In this document: piece by piece, positions 1 to 11,200 of the stretch
Numbering within the stretch: position 1 is the first letter of the stretch
Layout of the letters: every line of letters starts with the position of its first letter
NCBI GenBank assembly: GCA_910583835.1
Contig: CAJTYM010000005.1
Span: forward strand, 61,985-125,984
Origin: an uncultured Lachnospiraceae bacterium
GTDB lineage: Bacteria > Bacillota > Clostridia > Lachnospirales > Lachnospiraceae
DNA length: 64,000 nucleotides
Reading direction: 5' to 3'
The notes under the pieces: model-generated
Told to the model about the DNA's origin: nothing
The model's input: only the letters and a program-made list of their open reading frames with translations
Database searches by the model: none
Made by a program: the position numbers and the translations under genes

Positions 1-308
1 ACATGCCTGGCGCCGCTGATATCGTTTGCCTTGAAAACTATGGGCTCCTGACGTCCCTTGGGATTATGGTAGCACATCAATTCAATCGTAAACTTTGTGC
101 CCGGAACATCCATAAAGCCGATGGAAACCTCCGCCTCCTCTGCTTCCTCAATAAACCCGCCCGCCTCAAAAAATCCTTTGTTCTTCCAATGCGGAATATG
201 CTGGTTGGGAACCGCCCCCAGAATCCTCTCATAATATTTAAATGCCTCCATCACATCATCTACAAAAATACAGACATGTGATAATCCTGTAAAAACTGGT
301 TTTTCCAT
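1..308 (-). CDS. VOC (glyoxalase/dioxygenase superfamily) protein, 3' end beyond window
   Basis: The reverse strand reads M-E-K-P-V-F-T-G-L-S-H-V-C-I-F-V-D-D, the first beta strand of a vicinal-oxygen-chelate domain, with the metal-ligand-type His in the LSHVCIFV segment. The frame stays open to the window edge (about 102 codons seen), so the C-terminus is missing. The ATG at 308 follows a GAAAGGAG ribosome site. VOC proteins are small metal-dependent enzymes (lyases, dioxygenases, fosfomycin-type resistance enzymes, isomerases) or metal-free binding proteins; the substrate cannot be told here. The upstream region carries a LytTR-type operator and a consensus -10 box that match those in front of the kinase-NRPS operon, so this gene, or an operon it starts, is probably a second target of the same regulator. 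A role in tailoring or self-resistance is inference. Confidence 0.75.
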   Translation of the reverse strand, partial: MEKPVFTGLSHVCIFVDDVMEAFKYYERILGAVPNQHIPHWKNKGFFEAGGFIEEAEEAEVSIGFMDVPGTKFTIELMCYHNPKGRQEPIVFKANDISGARH

Positions 309-355
309 ATGTATTGGCTCCTTTCTGATTGCTTTCATTAAATACAGTGGTAACC

Positions 356-418
356 ATTATATCAAATGTTCAGGCGAATTTTCTCAATCTGGGATAAGCA
401 GTAATAATTTGGGGACAA
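356..418 (-). promoter_or_regulatory. LytTR-type operator plus -10 promoter (copy A)
   Basis: On the minus strand two direct 9-mers, TTGTCCCCA (418-410) and TTATCCCAG (397-389), start 21 bp apart. Exactly 27 bp downstream lies TATAAT (361-356), preceded by TTGA. There is no good -35, as expected for an activator-dependent promoter. A second copy with the same spacing lies at 12708-12770. Paired 9-bp direct repeats two helical turns apart are the known operator form for LytTR regulators such as AgrA, VirR and ComE. It would drive the VOC gene. Confidence 0.75.
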
Positions 419-455
419 CAAGTACAACGAACAGACAAGTGAGTTTGACTAATCA

Positions 456-2228
456 TCACCGAGACAAACATCCCCTTTGGATATTCAGTTCAATCACCGT
501 ATTGTTCATATTCAGCACCCGCATATACTGGAACTCAGACGCCATCTTCTTAATCAGGGCAATGCCGCCCACCGTCACCGCCTCTTCCTCCTGTGGCTGA
601 TATTCCATCGGATTAAAGGGTACGCCGTCATCACGGAGTCTCAATATGTATTTATCATCTTGTATCGTAAAACTGATATCCATATAATTCTTCTGCCCGC
701 TGCGGTAACCATACTGCACAATATTAGCGGCAATCTCTTCCACGGCAAGACCAAGAACCTTAGCATCCCGGTCGGTTATTTGATTTTCTGAACAGAATGC
801 AAACAGCTTCTCCCGAAAGGCGATAACCTCATCCAGATTATTCTCAACGGAACAGTCCAGAGATTTCTCATCGGTAACCTGAGGAAGCATGTACACGCCT
901 CCAGATTCAAACTTCCCTCTTCGCTGTCCCAGTATCCTCCAGAGGGCGGCCAACAGGATTGTCACCGCTTCGCTCGCCACCGCCATCAGGCACACGCCCA
1001 TGAGCCCCCAGAAGAAAATTCCCACCAGGGTCAGCGGCACAATCACCACAAATCCCTGCAATACCGTCACCACCGTGGACAGCCCCGGCTGCAGAATCGT
1101 CTGGTAGTAAGACATCAGGAACTTATTGTACACATAGAAGGGGAAGCTACAGGCAAAAATACGCAGCGCCGTCTCACAGAGCGCAAGCATATCCCCTTCT
1201 GCGATACCGAACAGTCCCGCAATCATCCCGGGGACGGCAAGGAAAATCAGCAGCAGCACGGCTATGGCAGCATAGCTGTAGGTCAGGACTCTCTTGCAGA
1301 GCGTGCGGATGCCATAGTAATCACGCTCCCCATAGAGGATGCCCGCAATATTCTGAATTAGCCCGATAATGCCGCCTACGCACAATTCTGCAATCAGCAC
1401 GGCATTGACGCAGACGGAATAAACAGCCATGGGGTCGTTACCCAGAATGCGCACAATTGCAGAATTGATAATCACGGATTTCAAGGCAGACATCAGCGTA
1501 AATGCCGCGCTGGGAATGCCTGCTTTCACGGCAAGCCCCACATAAAGGAACGATTTTTTGTCCAGCTTCTGCAGCCTTAGCATCCGCTGTTTGGAGCGAA
1601 AATAGATTCCTACCGTTACCATTCCGGTCAGATAACCAATTACGGTAGAAAGCGCACTGCCCGCCATCCCCATATGGAAGCTCTGGATGAACACAAAATC
1701 CAACACCAGGTTTACCACATTGGCAGTAATGAAAAGCGCACTCCCCAACTGTGGATGGTTATCTGCATTCATAAAATAACAGAAAATGATAGCAACCGTC
1801 AAGATAGGAATTCCTGCAAAATTTACCATCATATACGGCTCGGCAAGTTCAGCCAAGGCATCATTCCCGGCAAGCAGCATGGCAAGCGGTCCCGGCAGGA
1901 TTGGCGTAAACAACGCGAAAAACACCGATACCGCCAGACCGGCTGCCAGCGAAGCGGTAAACACCCCGCCGGCCTTTTCCATGTCCCGTTTGCCCAGGAG
2001 CACCGCCGCCTCGGCGGCGCCGCCCATGGCAAGCATCATCGCCGCCATCTGCAAGAGCAGGAGCACCGGCATAGATATCTCAATCGCCGCCATCGCCTCC
2101 GCTCCCAGAAGGTTGCCGACAATCATGCCGTCCACCACATTGCCAAGCTGCATGGCAACCGTCATCAGCACGCCCGGCAAGATATACTGGTGGATTTTTT
2201 TGTTAATTAAAAATGCATTTCTTTCCAT
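456..2228 (-). CDS. MATE efflux transporter fused to C-terminal RsbW/SpoIIAB-like ATPase domain
   Basis: Residues about 10-445 form a MATE-family multidrug/metabolite exporter with about 12 hydrophobic segments, beginning INKKIHQYILPGVLMTVAMQ. Residues about 460-588 are a HATPase_c domain of the anti-sigma kinase kind: a D-A-K-V-L-G-L-A-V-E-E-I-A-A-N N-box near 488-502, a D-D-G-V-P-F-N-P G1 box near 533-540, and a GGIALIKKM G2 segment. A MATE exporter is normally about 450 residues, so the extra 130 residues are a true fusion in one frame. ATG at 2228 follows AGGAG. It lies 61 bp after the NRPS stop and is probably co-transcribed, so the likely job is export of the NRPS product. Whether the ATPase domain phosphorylates a partner, acts as an anti-sigma factor or gates transport is unknown. 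No partner STAS protein or sigma factor is seen in the window. Confidence 0.88.
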   Translation of the reverse strand: MERNAFLINKKIHQYILPGVLMTVAMQLGNVVDGMIVGNLLGAEAMAAIEISMPVLLLLQMAAMMLAMGGAAEAAVLLGKRDMEKAGGVFTASLAAGLAVSVFFALFTPILPGPLAMLLAGNDALAELAEPYMMVNFAGIPILTVAIIFCYFMNADNHPQLGSALFITANVVNLVLDFVFIQSFHMGMAGSALSTVIGYLTGMVTVGIYFRSKQRMLRLQKLDKKSFLYVGLAVKAGIPSAAFTLMSALKSVIINSAIVRILGNDPMAVYSVCVNAVLIAELCVGGIIGLIQNIAGILYGERDYYGIRTLCKRVLTYSYAAIAVLLLIFLAVPGMIAGLFGIAEGDMLALCETALRIFACSFPFYVYNKFLMSYYQTILQPGLSTVVTVLQGFVVIVPLTLVGIFFWGLMGVCLMAVASEAVTILLAALWRILGQRRGKFESGGVYMLPQVTDEKSLDCSVENNLDEVIAFREKLFAFCSENQITDRDAKVLGLAVEEIAANIVQYGYRSGQKNYMDISFTIQDDKYILRLRDDGVPFNPMEYQPQEEEAVTVGGIALIKKMASEFQYMRVLNMNNTVIELNIQRGCLSR

Positions 2229-2289
2229 TCCAAACTCCTATCACAGTTCATCCCACGCCATTCCTAAAAGGCATGTATTGAACTGTTTC

Positions 2290-5200
2290 TTATAGCCTTC
2301 CATCAAAGAATCCCAGCGTTTCCAAAGCTGTCAGCGCATTTTTGAGGTAAACGCTGTCCGGCATCGGCCACTTAAAGCCAAGGCGGTACAATGCTTTGGT
2401 GGTAAAGCTGTTGTCAGCATCAATGTAGACCGTACTGTTATCCGCATCGCTGGAGGCATAGGCAATCAGCCCGGAAATCAGCTCGTTTTTCTCCTCGTCC
2501 TCCAAAGCTGCAAGCAGCGACTGCTGGAATTCCTCGTCACTGACCGTCTCCACGAGGATGCCCGATGCGTTCATCTGCTCAATCACGTCCGCCATCTGGA
2601 TTAAATAGCTGCTGTATGCGTGGAACACCGTGAACTCACCCTGGACAGCAGACAGCTTGACAATCGCCTCCGCCGTGGAATCAATCGGTGAAAACTCTGT
2701 CGGCGTATCCAGCATGGATACCGGGAACCTGCCCAGCGCCACATAACCGCGCAAGGTACGCATAAACCCATTCGTCACGGAGTTAATCTGGAACTCGCCA
2801 TCGCTGACACGGCTCATCAGGTTTCCTACACGGATAACTTTGCCTTTCATGCCCTGTGCCGCCGCCTCTAAGACTGCTTTTTCTGCGCGGAACTTGGTGT
2901 CAATATATTTGTTGGACAGGCTCTGCCCAAAGTATAATTCATGCTCATGCAGCTTCTTCTCCTGCGGGAACTTGCCGCCCACATTTTCCCCGGCAATGCT
3001 CACCGTGGAAATCTGAATCAGCTCGCGCCCGGTCTTTTCACACAGACGTATCAGGTTCAGAACGCCCTGATAATTAACCTGCTCTAAGGTGTCGTCCGCC
3101 GAGAAATGCTTGACACATGCCGCACAGTTAATCACGCGCCCGAAATCATACTGTTCCAGACTGTCCACCTTGGCGGCGTCCGTAATATCGCCTTCAATTA
3201 ACTGAATCCGGCTGCCGAACAATTCCTCATAGGGATTGCTGAAATAATACACGAGCATACTCTTCAGCCGTTTCTCCAAGGTAGAGGCCTTGCCCTTGCG
3301 CATCAGGCAGTATATCGTATTGTCCTCATTGTCAATCATGTTCTTTAAAATATGCGCGCCCAGGAAGCCGTTCGCGCCTGTAAGCAGGACATTGCCAAGG
3401 GCAGCAGGCTTAATCTCGTCAACATGTTCCACCACATTGCGGCTCATTACCTGCTCTAACGCGCCCTGCCCCTCACTGCTCTTTTCCTCTCCTTCTGCGG
3501 CAACGCTTACGCCCTGCTGCTCCTGGATATGGCGTTCCAATTCCAGAGGCGTCTTGTAATCAAACAAGTCTGCGTAAGCTACCTGAATGCCCGCGCTCAT
3601 GCACTTCATTGCCACCTTGGATGCCGACAGGGACGTGCCGCCATTTTCAAAGAAATCGTCCTCAATGCCAATCTGCTCCACACCCAATGCCATCTCAAAG
3701 ATTTCACATAATTTGCGCTGCAATTCCGTGCGCGGCTTCACATAATTTTTATTTTCCACTGTGTACTCTGGCTCCGGCAGCGCGCGCTTATTGACCTTGC
3801 CATTGTTGGTAAGCGGCAGCTCGGGCAGCTGCATGAGCACGCTCGGCACCATATAAGGCGTCAGATATTTCTGCATGAAACAGGTTAAATTCTGCTTTTC
3901 TACCTGGCTCTCCGCCACGAAGTAGCCGCACAGGAACTGGTTGGAATCTTTTTCTTTTACCAACACTACGCTGGATTTGACCGTAGGATACTGGTTCATG
4001 ACATTTTCAATCTCATCCAGCTCCACACGCAGTCCGCGCAATTTTACCTGGTTATCCATGCGCCCCATGAACTCAATCTTGCCATGGTGATTCCATTTTG
4101 CCAAATCACCGCTGCGGTAAGCATTCATGCCCTCAAACTGGATGAATTTGTCCGCTGTCATCTCCGGCTTGCCCACATAGCCCCTGCCAACGCCGTTTCC
4201 AATAATCAGCAGTTCGCCCGGTACGCCGGCGGGCAGCAGGTTGCGGTACTTGTCAATCATCACCATCTTGATGTTTGCCATCGGCTTGCCAATCGTAATC
4301 TTATCCCCGGTCACCTGGTCGAACGCGCAGCCGATTGTCGTCTCCGTAGGCCCATAGCCGTTGAAGGTGATGGCATTCGTTCCCAACGCCATAATTTTGT
4401 CGTAGAGCGCCTCGGGGAATGCCTCTGCACCCACGTTAAAGACCTTTATCTGCGATAACGCTTTCTTCATTTCCGGCATGTCGATAATATTGATTAAAAA
4501 CGACGGCGTACAGGTCATCATGTCCACGCCATTTTCCAGAATCAGCTTGGAAAGCGCAAGCGGATTGTGGATTTCCTCTTCATTTGCCATGCAGACGGTA
4601 ATGCCGTGGTACAACGGAATGCATTCCTCCAAAATGGACACGTCAAACGTAATAGCTGCAAACGCCAGCGACACCGTAGCGTTGTACACATACGACTGCG
4701 CTTCCACATTGTAAGGGTTATCGTCCACATAGTTCACTAAGTTCCGATGCTCTATCATTACGCCTTTGGGCTTCCCAGTAGAACCGGAAGTATAAATGCA
4801 ATAGCAGAGATTTTCCGGTTTAATATCCACTTTGGGATTTTCGGTATTGCCATCCTCTGCCAGAAGCTCCTCCAAAATCAGCACCTTAGCGGACAGATTG
4901 CCAATCAGCATTTTCCGCTCTCTGGCAATCTCCCCGGGCATCAGCACAAATTCTGCCCTTGAATCTTCCAGGATATAGCTGATTCGCTCATCCGGGTATT
5001 CGGGGTCTATCGGCAGGAATGCGCCGCCCGCTTTCATGATACCCTGCCTTGCCGCGTAAACGTCCACCGTCCTCGGCAGCATCACGCCCACCATCTGCTC
5101 AATGGACAAGCCCATGTCAAGCAAACGATTGGCAATCTTATTGGCATTCTCATTCAATTCACGGAACGTAAGGCTCCTGCCGCAGGCAATCACCGCCGTC

Positions 5201-8200
5201 TTGTCAGGATAGAGCGCTGCCTGCCGCTCAAACAGCACGTTTGCCGTGGTCTGCTCCACCGCATGTTCCGTCTGATTGTAGCTGTCCAGTTCACGACGCG
5301 CCTTATCGCTCACCATGCAGACTTCTTTCAGCTGCTTTCTGGTCTGGAATTCCTGCACTGCCACTGCAAGGCTGTCAACCAGCCCGGCAATCGTGCGCTC
5401 CTCATACATATCACTGCGGTATTCCACCTGGTAGCAGACCTCGTTTTCATTGACCAATACATCAATGGACAGCGGCGCCTTTGCCGTGTCTAAGGAGAGC
5501 GGCTCACTGACGGCCTTCTCCCCGGCAATCTCTTCAAACTGGAAGTTATCGCCCTGGAACGCAAACATGATGTCCGCCTTAATCCCATATGCCCTGCTGA
5601 TTTCCGCAAACGAATAGATATCGGCATTCATGCTGTTCATCAACTGTTCCCCAGTCTCTTTCAGGTAAGAGCCAATCTCTTTTTCTCCATCCAGATTACA
5701 GTAAACCGGCAGCGTCTTCACCAGCATATTGATGGTGGAAGACAGCCGGGAATCGTTTCTGCCATTGTAAATGGTCGTAAACACAGCCTCATCCTTGTAG
5801 ACATAGCGTCCCGTCACAAATCCAAACGCCGCGGTAAACAATGTGTTCAAGGTAATCTTCTGTTCCGTGCAGAACCGGCGCAGCGCTTCCATATCAGTCT
5901 CATCCGACCTATGGTACATGCCAAGCCCCGGCGTTTCCTCACGGCGGTCCTTTGTCGGAAGGAAATCGGTGTCGCAGCCTTCAAAAATCGAATCATAATA
6001 CTGCTTGGCAAGCGCATATTCCTGCCCCTGCAGCGCTTTCTGCTCCACAAGCGCAACCTCATAGCCGCTGAATTTCTCTTTCGCCGGCGATTTTCCGCCA
6101 TACGCCTCATTCATGTCGCGCAGGAAAATACCGCAGGACTCCCCATCGCTGATGATATGGTGGAATTCCAGGAAGAGATATTTTCCATCCGGCGTATCAA
6201 ACAGCTGAATACGGAACAGCCTGTCGCCAAGAATCTGGTAGGGCTTCACCAGCTCTTCCTTATGCAGTTCCCCGCAGATTTCTGCTTCAAATGCCAGCTC
6301 ATCATTGCGTTTCTGCCAGATATCGCCGTCATCATCCAGCATAAGCGTAGTCTTAATATAGGAATGCGCTTCCACCGTCTCCTCAATTGCTTTTTTCAGA
6401 CGCTGTAAATCCACATTTCCACCCAGACGGAACAGGAATGGAATATTGTAAATCGTGCTTCCCGGGTTAGCAGCGCACTCCACGAAAATACCATTCTGCG
6501 TCTGGGTCAGCGGGTACAGTTCCTGTTTTTCAAACGTTTCCTCACGGTTGCTGCCTGCCAGGAATTTTTCTAATTTCTCTACCGTGTCGTGCTCTTTCAA
6601 GTCCTTATTGCGGATAACCGCACCCTCAAAAGCATCGGACAGCAGTACATTCAGCTTGACCGCGCCAATCGAAGTCAGCCCCGCCTTATAGATATCTGTG
6701 TTTACGCCGAATTCCCGATGTCCAATGACTTCTGCCACGCAGTCAAAAATCTTCTGCTGCACTTCTCCCTCAGGCAGCACCAAATCTTCCTGCTTACGCT
6801 CCGGCTTAGGCAGCGCGCGCTTATTGACTTTCTGGTTCTGGTTCAGCGGAATCTTATCAATCTGCATCGTCACCGCTGGAACCATGTACGGCGGTTTGCT
6901 CTCCTCAATAAACGCATTCATCGCTTCCACGTCAACTTTCTCATCCGACACCACATAGGCAGCGATATATTTACCGCCGGAGGGCTCGTCAAACGCTGCC
7001 ACGGTAGCATCTTTGATGCCCGGGAAACGGCGGATAATCTCTTCCACCTCGGTCAGCTCAATACGGAAGCCACGAATCTTCACCTGACCGTCCCGCCTGC
7101 CGATAAACTGGATATTTCCGTCCGGCAGGTAACGCACGATGTCCCCGGTATGGTAAAGCCTGCGATACTCCGGCAAATTGCTATACGGATTGTCCGCATA
7201 CACTTCCGCCGTCTTCTCCGGGCGGTTCAGGTAACCTCTGGACACATGGACGCCGGAAATGCACAGCTCGCCCGGTACACCGACCGGAACCCTTCTGCCC
7301 AGGCTGTCCACAATATATAATTTCACATTTGGCAGCGGCTTGCCGATTGGCAGGTCTTCCTCGTATTTCTCAAACGGATAGGTAGTCGTTAAGATTGTAC
7401 ATTCCGTAGGTCCATACACATTCAGGTAATGCGTGCTGCCCTCAGGTGTAAACGGCGTCAACGCTTCCCCGCCCATCAGCAGATATTTTAAAGCCGTCTT
7501 CTTACCATTTGCTGCACCGCCAGAACGCGCAGCGCCGGAGAGCATGCTGGTAGCATATGCACGCCCAATCTGGGTCGTCATAAATACGTTGGTAATTCCC
7601 TTCTCCTCAAAATATTCATACAATGCATTCAAATCCAAACGTATGGACTCATCTATGATATGGAGCTCGGCGCCGGACGTCAGCGTGGGGTACATATCCA
7701 TCATATTGGCGTCAAATCCATAGCTTGCATATGCCGCCGCACGGCTTTCTTCCGTAAATTCATAATTCCTGCGGTAGCCGTCACAGAACGCCGCGAGATT
7801 CCGATGCTCCAGCATACATCCCTTGGGCACGCCCGTTGAACCCGAGGTGTAGAGCAGAATAAACAAATCCTCAGGTTTCGGCGGCTCTGGGAGCTGCTCT
7901 GCCCCAGGCAGGCCTGGAATATCCTTTGTCAGCAGAACCTTTCCCTTCCACTCCGGCACCAGCGGCAAAAGCTCCTCATCGGCAATCAGCAGCTTAGCCG
8001 CGGAGTCCTCCATCATAAACGCCAACCGCTCTTTCGGATAGGAGGGGTCCAAGGGCTGATATGCCGCACCGGACTTGGACACGCCAATCGAAGCAATCGC
8101 CATGTATTCACACCTGGGAATCAGCACGGACACGACTTCTTCCCTGCCAATGCCAAGACCCGCAACGTAAGCCGCGAGACGGTCTGACATCTCATCCACC

Positions 8201-11200
8201 TGGGCATATGTATAGCTTCTGTCTGTATAGACAACAGCTGTGTGATCCGGCGTTTTCTGCGCCTGTTCGCGGAACAGATCGATTACGGTCTTACTGCTGT
8301 CATAGGGAACCTCTGTCTCATTAAAACGGTCCAGAATCTGCAGATCCAGTTCTGAAGCAAGCGCAATCTGCCCAAGGCTGCCATTTATTAACATGCCTTT
8401 TAACACCTGCAGCAGCATATTAAGCAGCCCTCTTGCCGTCTCTTCGCGATATAAATCCGTGCGGTATTCCAGAGAAACTTCATAGCCGCCCTCCTGTTTC
8501 ATCACCATCACTGAAACGTCTGCCTGCACATCCCCGGTCGCCAGCGGCTCTGCCGCATACTGCCCGCCGTTCAGTGACAGCCCCTGGAACATCTCACCCT
8601 GATAGACAAAGAGGATATCCGAAGCGATGCCGTAATCTTTCGCCAGCTCCGCAAAAGAAATGCAGTCATGGTTCATCACCTCATAAAATTCTTCCTGGAA
8701 ATCCTGCAGGTACGCTTCTACCGATGCGCTCTCTTCCCAGGAATGGCAAATCGGCAGCGTACGCACAAACATTCCCAGAGAATTCGTCATATTTACCGTA
8801 TGCCTTCCGTTATTGACCGTACAGAACAGGCTCTTGCTCTCCCCGCTGAATTTGCCCAGCGCATAGGAAAATGCCCCCAGGAACAGCGTATTCTCGGAAA
8901 TCCCCCTCTGCCTTACAAACTGCTCCACCGCCATAGCGGATAATTCCCCGCCTAACGAAATCCTCACCTCATTGCTGGCAGGAGTAACCGTCTTGTTCTT
9001 ATAATCTTTGATTAAGGCGTCGCCAAAATCTTCTCCCGCAAGCTTGCTCGCAAAATACTCCCGGGCTTTCTGGTATTTCGCCGTATCTTTTAATGTTTCT
9101 TCATATACCGACAGATCCATCAGGGAAATCTCCTCCGCCTCCGGCTCTTCCCCGCGGTAAAGCTGGGAAATTTCATCGAGGAAGACCTTCACCGAGGTTC
9201 CGTCAAAAATGATATGGTGCACATCAAACAGGAAATAACATTTCTTCCCGCTCCGGTACAGCGCCATGCGGTACAGCGGCTCCCCCTCCAGACGGAATGG
9301 GCGCACAAACGTCCTCTTGACGGCTTCGATATCCTCCGTCTCCCACTCGCTGACCTCCGCTCTCAGATATTCTGGATGCAGGCACATCACCGGCTTCCCC
9401 TTGCTCAAAGCGATATTCACGCCGAAAGACGGATGCATGGATACTGCCTTTTTCACAGCGTCCTTAAATTTCTCCATATCAATCTCAGCCGGCAGTTCGC
9501 AGCACATAGGAATATTGTACATGGTCGCCCGAGGGTCATTGATGCATTCCAAATAAACGCCCAGCTGAGAATCGGTGAGGACATACTCCTCCCGCTCCCC
9601 GGCAGACTTCTCCAACCTGTCTTCCTGTTCCACCGCCAAAAGCGCCGCAATCTTTGCGGGCATCCTGCCTCTCAGCACCATTTCCGGCGCCAGGGCAATA
9701 TCACTAAGAAATTCTGCCAGCTTCAGCACATTGATTGAATCCCCGCCGAGCTTAAAGAAATCATCATTCACGCCTACCCTGCCGCAATGCAGGACTTCTT
9801 CAAAGCCCTGGCAGATACGTTTCTCACGCTCGTTCAGCGGCTCTTGATACGCCGTCTTATATTCATCCAGACCAGGCGGCAGCAATACCGTACGGTCCAG
9901 CTTGCCGTTCGCGTTCTTCGGCAGGCTGTCAAGCCGCTTAAAGAAGCGGGGAATCATATAATCGGGCAAGGTCTGTTGCAGATAAGCGCGAATCCGCTCC
10001 GCCTCTATCTCTTTTTCTGACACGTAATAAGCACAGAGGTAGTTCTGCCCATTTTCATCTTCAAAAGCCTTGACCACGGCATTTTCTGCTTCCGGCATAG
10101 ACGAGATACGCAGTTCAATCTCCCCGGTCTCCACGCGCTGTCCATTGATTTTCACCATCCAGTCTTTGCGGTTGACATAGACGTAATTGCCGTCCGGCAG
10201 TCTACGCCCGATATCCCCGGTATGCAAAAGAACGCTTCCATCCTCCTGCTTAATAAATGTCTTTGCGCTCTGTTCCTCCAGATTCAGATAAGACTCGGCA
10301 AAGACGCCCTTGACGCAGATTTCGCCCTCTTCCCCATCCGCGACTTCTTTTCCGTCCTCATCCAGCAGAAAAATTTCCACTCCATCCAACGGCTTGCCGA
10401 TTGGCGTATTCTCCATGGGTTCCTCAATTTTATAGCGTAACACCACCACCGCTGTCTCGCTGGAACCATAGGTGTTATATAGTTCATAGCCGTCCCCAGC
10501 CAACATGGAAACGCGCTCGCTTCCTGTCATCACTTTTTTCAACGTTTGGCTCTTATTTTTAAACAGCCGCAGCATCTGCGGGCTGATAAACGCACAGGTA
10601 ATGCCATGGGCGGCATAATAATCCGCCAAAAGCCGCACATCTTTCCTTGTCTCTTCCGGCAGGATATGGGAACAGCCGCCGCGTGAGAACACCGCAAAAT
10701 ACTCTAACAGCAAGACAACAAAAGACATCGGCGCCCCCGCTGCCTGCACATCGTTTTCATCTATGTACAGGACATTCCTGTTGCGCCAAACCGCCTGCGT
10801 GAAACTGTCCATCGAATGTACAATCCCCTTGGGACGCCCGGTAGAGCCCGAGGTATAGATAAGCATTGCGCGGCTCTTATCCTCCCTTGCCAACGGCTGT
10901 ATAGGTTCATAATTCCCGATATCTGACAGCCATTTATCATCAATCACTGCTTCCGCCTGACAGTCCTCTCGAATATAGGAAATGCGCTCCTTGGGATATT
11001 CCGGCAGTACCGGCACAAACGCCGCGCCGGCCATCAGGATACCAAGTTCCGCCGCAATATATTCCATCTTCCTGCCCATGCAGACCACAACGGCCTTGTT
11101 CGACATTTCTCCTGACTGCACAAGCTTAGCGGCAATCCTGCCGCTTAACGCATTAAGTTCCCCATACGTTGTGACCCGCTGCCCATTACAGTCTGCCAAT

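Noticed and set aside
1674..2295. Plus-strand frames opposite the MATE gene
   Set aside because: Antisense shadows; composition and lack of ribosome sites do not support them.
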